From Phormidesmis priestleyi ULC007 (lineage in GTDB: Bacteria > Cyanobacteriota > Cyanobacteriia > Leptolyngbyales > Leptolyngbyaceae), in NCBI RefSeq assembly GCF_001895925.1, contig NZ_MPPI01000016.1, forward strand, positions 21,795-85,794: DNA of 64,000 nt, given 5' to 3'. A program made the translations under genes and the position numbers. The notes under the pieces are model-generated. The model searched no databases. It was not told the DNA's origin and saw only the letters and a program-made list of their open reading frames with translations. Every line of letters starts with the position of its first letter. Within the stretch, counting starts at the first letter, position 1. Positions 59,598 through 64,000 of this stretch are shown here, one piece after another.

Positions 59598-62500
59598 TTA
59601 CTGGTTTTTTAAGCTTTCAAGTTCTTTGGGAGTGAAGGGATTTTGACCGGAACGAAGGGCATCGATCCAGCGTTGCCGTTGGGCTTTCTGCTCGTCGGAG
59701 ATTTCTGACTTGAGATAGGCTTGAAAGTCGGCAATGGCTCCTGCTGAATTGCCCGTTAGCGCTCTAGCCAACCCTCGACTATTCCGATATTCAGCATCAT
59801 TACCAGGGGCGAGACTAACTGCATTTTCACAGGCAAACAAAACTTGCTTGGCAGACCCGTTGAGGCTACCAAACCAGCAAAGTGTATCCCAACTCTTAGC
59901 CGAGATCTTGAGATCTGGAAGTAGCTCTTGAGCTTTTGCATAACTTGACAGGGCTGCCTCAATTGCTCCTGCTTTGGCTAGTTCTTTTCCTCTATCAACA
60001 AAGGCTGGAGCAGCAAATGTAATAGCTTCAGTCTGAGGATTTAGCTTTAAGTTAGGGTCACGTTTTACGGCTTCCTGCAACATCTGAATTGCACCTTCGA
60101 CATCTTTAGCTTTTGCTAATTCTCTGGCTGGGGGCACCAGCGTTGCGGCGTTCGCGTTTAGGAAAGACTGATTCTGACAGATTTCTAATCCTGGTTGTGC
60201 TTCAGCGTGAATGGGTAAGTAATCTCGCAGCCAGTAACAGCCGAGGGTGGCTAAACTGTCTAAGTTCAAATTCCACAGCTTGATGGTGTTATCGACACTG
60301 CCCGAGGCGATCGTTTGTCCATCCGGGCTGAAATTAATACTAAGCACAGGATCATTGTGTCCATTCAACGTAGTGATCAGCGCCCCATCTCGCTTCCACA
60401 GCTTGATGGTGTCAAAACTGCCAGAGGCGATCGTTTGTCCATCCGGGCTGAAGCTGACACTGTACACAGAATCATTGTGTCCATTCAGCGTAGTGATCAG
60501 CGCCCCATCTCGCTTCCACAGCTTGATAGTGCTATCCCCACTGCCAGAGGCGATCGTTTGTCCATCCGGGCTGAAGCTAACACTGCTCACAAAAGCATTG
60601 TGTCCACTCAGCGTAGTGATCAGCGTCCCGTCTCGCTTCCACAGCTTGATGGTTTTATCATTACTGCCAGAGGCGATCGTTTGCCCATCTGGGCTGAAGC
60701 TGACACTGTACACAGAATCACTGTGTCCATTCAGCGTAGTGATCAGCGTTCCGTCTCGCTTCCACAGCTTGATGGTTTTATCATTACTGCCAGAGGCGAT
60801 TGTTTGTCCATCCGGGCTGAAGCTGACACTGCCCACAACAGCGTTGTGTCCATTCAGCGTGGTGATCAGCGTTCCGTCTCGCTTCCATAGCTTGATGGTT
60901 TTATCATCACTGCCAGAGGCGATGGTTTGTCCATCCCGGCTGAAGCTGACACTCCTCACAACAGCATTGTGTCCATTCAGCGTGGTGATCAGCGTTCCGT
61001 CTCGCTTCCATAGCTTGATGGTTTTATCATCACTGCCAGAGGCGATCGTTTGTTCATCCGGGCTGAAGCTGACACTCCTCACAACAGCATTGTGTCCACT
61101 CAGCGTGGTGGTTGGCGTTCCGTCTCGCTTCCACAGCTTGATAGTGCTATCCCCACTGCCAGAGGCGATCGTTTGTTCATCTGGGCTGAAGCTGACACTG
61201 AACAAAACAGCATTATGTCCACTCAGGGTGGTGATCAGCGTCCCGTCTCGCTTCCACAGCTTGATGGTCTTATCGAAACTGCCTGAGGCGATTGTTTGTC
61301 CATCCGGGCTGAAGCTGACACTTCTCACAGCAGCATTGTGTCCACTCAGCGTGGTGGTTGGCGTTCCGTCTCGCTTCCACAGCTTGATAGTGCTATCCCC
61401 ACTGCCAGAGGCGATTGTTTGTCCATCCGGGCTGAAGCTGACACTCCACACAGAATTATTATGTCCATTCAGGGTGGTGATCAGCGTCCCGTCTCGCTTC
61501 CACAGCTTGATGGTCTTGTCGGCACTGCCTGAGGCGATTGTTTGTCCGTCGGGGCTAAAGCTGACATTGTACACAGAATCATTGTGTCCATTCAGCGTAG
61601 TGATCAGCGTCCCGTCTCGCTTCCACAGCTTGATAGTCTTATCTAAACTGCCCGAGGCGATCGTTTGTCCATCCGGGCTGAAGCTAACACTGCTCACAAA
61701 AGCATTGTGTCCACTCAGCGTAGTGATCAGCGTTCCGTCTCGCTTCCACAGCTTGATGGTCTTATCGGCACTGCCCGAGGCGATGGTTTGTCCATCCGGG
61801 CTGAAGCTGACACTCAACACAGACTCATTGTGTCCATTCAGCGTAGTGATCAGCGTCCCGTCTCGCTTCCACAGCTTGATAGTATTATCTAGACTGCCCG
61901 AGGCGATGGTTTGTCCATCCGGGCTGAAGCTGACACTGTAGACATAAGCAGTGTGCGGCATGCTGTTCTGTTCCTTCACCCTGTAAACTGCTTGCTGAAG
62001 GGCTGCTACCGTCTGCATCTGCGTGTAGTCTTTTGCCCAAACAGAGCGATCAAGCTGTCTGAGTTGTTGCGCTGCTCTTAATCCTGTCAGTAACGCCTTA
62101 AACGGTTCACCAGAGAGAAACTCTTCTTTAGAAGAGGCACTTTTGAGTCTGACATCGGCTGCTGCAATCATCAAACTCGCTAAATTCACTTTTGTCAAAA
62201 TCTGTTGTCTTTCTGCTCTGGCTGTGCTTAATTCTCTGTTTGCCACCTGCACGTTTTGCTCTGCTTTGTCAGATGCCGCCTGTGCCGATCGATATTCTCG
62301 CTGGATTTCCGTTAATTCCGTTTTTGTTTTTGCAACATTCTGTTGCAGCTTCTGCTGTGCTTGCTGCGCTCTCTGCCTTGCTTGCTGTGCTTGCTGCTGT
62401 GACTGCGCCAAATTCCGGCTGGCAACTCTAACATTTTGCTCAGACTTTTTTGACTGGTCTAGTAAAGTCTGATTTTCCTGCGAGATCTGCTGATTGTCCT

Positions 62501-63875
62501 GACGGGCTGTTTTAACCGCTGCAACCGCTTGATCTCGTTCGCTATTGGCAGCAATCACTGTTTGCGTACTTTGCCAAGCCGAAAACCCTGCTGCGATCGC
62601 GCCTGTCAGCATCACCCCCAACGCAACCGCCCCCAACCGAATCCGCTGATTAGCTTTGCGGTTCGCCTCTGAAAGCACCTGCTTTGCCTGCTCTTCCGCC
62701 GCCAGTTTTAGCTTTACCTGCTGCGTTTCTAGCTCCTGGCTCATCCCCAAAAAGCGGTAATCTGCATCGTCTAACCGCTTTCCTTGTGACCAGGCGAGTG
62801 CGTCTCGATAGGCTTGCCCTCGCAGCAACCGCGATTCATCCTGCATTCCAGAATCAAGCCAAGCCGCGATCGCAGATCCATAAGGTCTTAGTGTCGCTAG
62901 CGATCGCTCTAACCAATCGCGATTAAATACCTGCTGATAAACCTGGTTATAAACCTGTAGCGTTCCCTCGCGCTTCACGACCACGCCCGTTAGCCGCAAA
63001 TCTACCTGCTCTGCGCTATCATCTGCGCCAACTTCACCCTGTTGAATAATCTGCTGATAGAGTCCCAGTAGTCGCCCCGTGCGCTGTTCTCCGCTTAAGA
63101 GGAGGCGATCGCGAATCGTCTTCAAATGCTCTGGCGTATCCTGCGCTTCCCAATTCTCAATCACTCTGCTTTTAACGAGAGCGCTCACCCAAGCGGCTTC
63201 TTGTCCGATCGAGGCAGAATCATTTGCACTCAAAATCAACTTACAAACTTTTTGCGTCAAAAACGGCTGTCCACCCGTCCAAGTCAAAACGGCTTGCATC
63301 AGTGCTGTGGGATCGCTCGACTTCACCGCTAAACCCTGAACCAAAGGGTCAGCCTCATGCAACTGAAACCCCATCAGTTCGATCGGGCGACCCACATTAA
63401 ACGGCGTTCGCTGCTTGTCTTGCATCAAGTCAGAGGGGGTTGTCACCCCTAGCAGCGCAAACGTTAAGCGATCGTAGTCTGGCTTCTCCGATCGGCGGTT
63501 ATAGCACTCTCGAATCAATGCAAAAAAGTCATCGAGGTTAAACGGCAAACTCAGAACACTGTCAATCTCATCAATAAAGACCACGATCGGTTGCGGAATC
63601 GCGGTCAGCAATACTTCACCAATAAACTTGTCAAACCGCCGCACATACGAAAGTAAACGGTGTTCTTCCCACCAACTGTAGAGATCAAACGTCTCGTACA
63701 GATCCAAGCTGCTGACAATGCTATCGATCACACTGCTATACCATTGCTCTGGCTGCATATCTGAGGTGCCGATGCGCGTAAGGTCGATCGCCGCACACGC
63801 TACACCTTCCGCCTGCAATCGCTGCATCGTCTGCACTTTCAGACTCGACTTCCCCATCTGCCGAGAATTCAGCAC
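59598..63875 (-). CDS. AAA-like ATPase/14x WD40/TPR-like protein, N-terminally truncated
   Basis: 1425 residues. The P-loop NSRQMGKSSL stands at the very start. The ATPase module (about 1-330) has VVFIDEIDSVL as Walker B and TGGQPFLTQKVCKLI. A membrane segment (AVALGVMLTGAIAAGFSAW, about 415) and a Q-rich coiled coil (450-570) follow, then 14 WD40 repeats of 41 residues (about 640-1210) and a C-terminal helical TPR-like region. Fourteen repeats suit two seven-bladed propellers. Family members normally have about 40 more residues before the P-loop; here the frame begins at a GTG in FCYVLNSRQMG and upstream sequence is unrelated. It may sense or scaffold proteins at the membrane; no effector domain is seen. 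Confidence 0.8.
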   Translation of the reverse strand: MLNSRQMGKSSLKVQTMQRLQAEGVACAAIDLTRIGTSDMQPEQWYSSVIDSIVSSLDLYETFDLYSWWEEHRLLSYVRRFDKFIGEVLLTAIPQPIVVFIDEIDSVLSLPFNLDDFFALIRECYNRRSEKPDYDRLTFALLGVTTPSDLMQDKQRTPFNVGRPIELMGFQLHEADPLVQGLAVKSSDPTALMQAVLTWTGGQPFLTQKVCKLILSANDSASIGQEAAWVSALVKSRVIENWEAQDTPEHLKTIRDRLLLSGEQRTGRLLGLYQQIIQQGEVGADDSAEQVDLRLTGVVVKREGTLQVYNQVYQQVFNRDWLERSLATLRPYGSAIAAWLDSGMQDESRLLRGQAYRDALAWSQGKRLDDADYRFLGMSQELETQQVKLKLAAEEQAKQVLSEANRKANQRIRLGAVALGVMLTGAIAAGFSAWQSTQTVIAANSERDQAVAAVKTARQDNQQISQENQTLLDQSKKSEQNVRVASRNLAQSQQQAQQARQRAQQAQQKLQQNVAKTKTELTEIQREYRSAQAASDKAEQNVQVANRELSTARAERQQILTKVNLASLMIAAADVRLKSASSKEEFLSGEPFKALLTGLRAAQQLRQLDRSVWAKDYTQMQTVAALQQAVYRVKEQNSMPHTAYVYSVSFSPDGQTIASGSLDNTIKLWKRDGTLITTLNGHNESVLSVSFSPDGQTIASGSADKTIKLWKRDGTLITTLSGHNAFVSSVSFSPDGQTIASGSLDKTIKLWKRDGTLITTLNGHNDSVYNVSFSPDGQTIASGSADKTIKLWKRDGTLITTLNGHNNSVWSVSFSPDGQTIASGSGDSTIKLWKRDGTPTTTLSGHNAAVRSVSFSPDGQTIASGSFDKTIKLWKRDGTLITTLSGHNAVLFSVSFSPDEQTIASGSGDSTIKLWKRDGTPTTTLSGHNAVVRSVSFSPDEQTIASGSDDKTIKLWKRDGTLITTLNGHNAVVRSVSFSRDGQTIASGSDDKTIKLWKRDGTLITTLNGHNAVVGSVSFSPDGQTIASGSNDKTIKLWKRDGTLITTLNGHSDSVYSVSFSPDGQTIASGSNDKTIKLWKRDGTLITTLSGHNAFVSSVSFSPDGQTIASGSGDSTIKLWKRDGALITTLNGHNDSVYSVSFSPDGQTIASGSFDTIKLWKRDGALITTLNGHNDPVLSINFSPDGQTIASGSVDNTIKLWNLNLDSLATLGCYWLRDYLPIHAEAQPGLEICQNQSFLNANAATLVPPARELAKAKDVEGAIQMLQEAVKRDPNLKLNPQTEAITFAAPAFVDRGKELAKAGAIEAALSSYAKAQELLPDLKISAKSWDTLCWFGSLNGSAKQVLFACENAVSLAPGNDAEYRNSRGLARALTGNSAGAIADFQAYLKSEISDEQKAQRQRWIDALRSGQNPFTPKELESLKNQ
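60240..61965. repeat. Tandem 123-bp repeats encoding WD40 blades
   Basis: Fourteen copies of a 123-bp unit, very similar at DNA level, encode GHNxxVxSVSFSPDGQTIAS-type blades. One unit (near 60415, FDTIKL) lacks a codon. The high identity suggests recent expansion or ongoing homogenisation, and it creates a long but meaningless open frame on the plus strand. Confidence 0.85.
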
Positions 63876-63909
63876 ATAGCAAAACGGGTGCGACCTTTAT
63901 TTGATACCC

Positions 63910-64000
63910 TTAGAGCGCAATGGAAAAGCCATATTGATTCAGCTTGTTCCAGAATTGATCCCAACGGGTTGAGGTTAAGACTAACGCTCTCAAACTCAGA
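63910..64000 (-). CDS. C-terminal end of an unidentified gene (runs off right edge)
   Basis: An open frame enters from the right edge and ends LVLTSTRWDQFWNKLNQYGF, SIAL, TAA at 63910. Only about 29 residues are visible, not enough for a family. Its stop is 35 bp from the truncated start of the WD40 gene, so this may be the sequence that replaced that gene's 5' end. Confidence 0.4.
   Translation of the reverse strand, partial: LSLRALVLTSTRWDQFWNKLNQYGFSIAL

Noticed and set aside
60247..61941. A 564-codon plus-strand open frame with strong internal repeats (FHSLMVLS...LPEAIVCPSGLKLTL)
   Set aside because: It is the reverse complement of the WD40 repeat array of the minus-strand gene; its periodicity is exactly 123 bp and it has no ribosome site or family resemblance.

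Overview
The window reads as chromosomal DNA of a cyanobacterium, probably a filamentous Leptolyngbya-like lineage (the lineage is inference). The octamer GCGATCGC (HIP1) and its fragments occur throughout. Genes typical of cyanobacteria are present: a Tll0287-type haem sensor, a Mo-dependent nitrogenase C-terminus protein, DUF1400 proteins, a GluR0-like channel and an AAA-like/WD40 protein. No rRNA, tRNA or CRISPR array was recognised. The window is rich in small palindromic repeats and decayed genes.

Layout. 1-1410: end of a ParA/MinD ATPase gene and a haem-c/HAMP sensor gene (minus). 1852-11951: a peptide export locus (plus) with five small double-glycine leader peptides, a protein with two cyclic-nucleotide-binding-like domains, an HlyD-type adaptor, a C39-peptidase ABC transporter and a second NHLM-type ABC transporter. 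No modification enzyme is visible in it. 12374-13755: a nitrogenase-C-terminus protein, a DUF3455 protein and gluconokinase. 14034-19090: an ABC exporter, then a TPR protein/P-loop ATPase pair and a DUF433 antitoxin-like gene. This cassette is bracketed by a 199-bp direct repeat that includes the ABC gene's 5' end. 20184-22825: phnCDE-like phosphonate/phosphite importer. 22957-24035: a family 9 glycosyltransferase pseudogene with an 81-bp MITE inside it. 24121-25398: ahcY. 25970-29325: six small proteins of unknown function. 29549-31025: two exported proteins sharing a C-terminal domain. 31653-32576: remnants of a phasin-phaB (polyhydroxyalkanoate) locus.

33191-35177: a small membrane protein and two DUF1400 exported proteins. 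35249-39914 (minus): SMP-30/gluconolactonase, GH63-like glucosidase and glucose 1-dehydrogenase. With the gluconokinase at 13270 these could form a glucose-to-6-phosphogluconate route. 40434-43799: a decayed VCBS-like gene, a baeRF-type protein, a lipoprotein, an unknown protein and a paralogue of the 33191 membrane protein. 43829-46764: GluR0-like channel and MFS exporter, coupled by a TGATG overlap. 47453-52646: NCS1 permease, hisA, Bax-inhibitor-1, a broken Uma2 gene, a dipeptide epimerase and a CU044_2847-type protein.

52721-59425 is a toxin-antitoxin island: Uma2, PIN pair, TumA/TumE, two MntA/HepT pairs, three versions of one Phd-like antitoxin, a truncated PIN gene, a papain-fold toxin remnant and a RelE toxin with a premature stop. 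HIP1-rich repeats about 100-250 bp long separate these modules. 59598-63875 is an AAA-like/14x WD40/TPR-like protein whose usual N-terminus appears to be missing. A partial gene runs off the right edge.

The best candidates for something new are the maturase-less peptide export locus with its mosaic peptide family, the TPR/ATPase cassette between long direct repeats, and the family of G-rich MITE cores with three different terminal repeats, some of which abut or supply gene stop codons.
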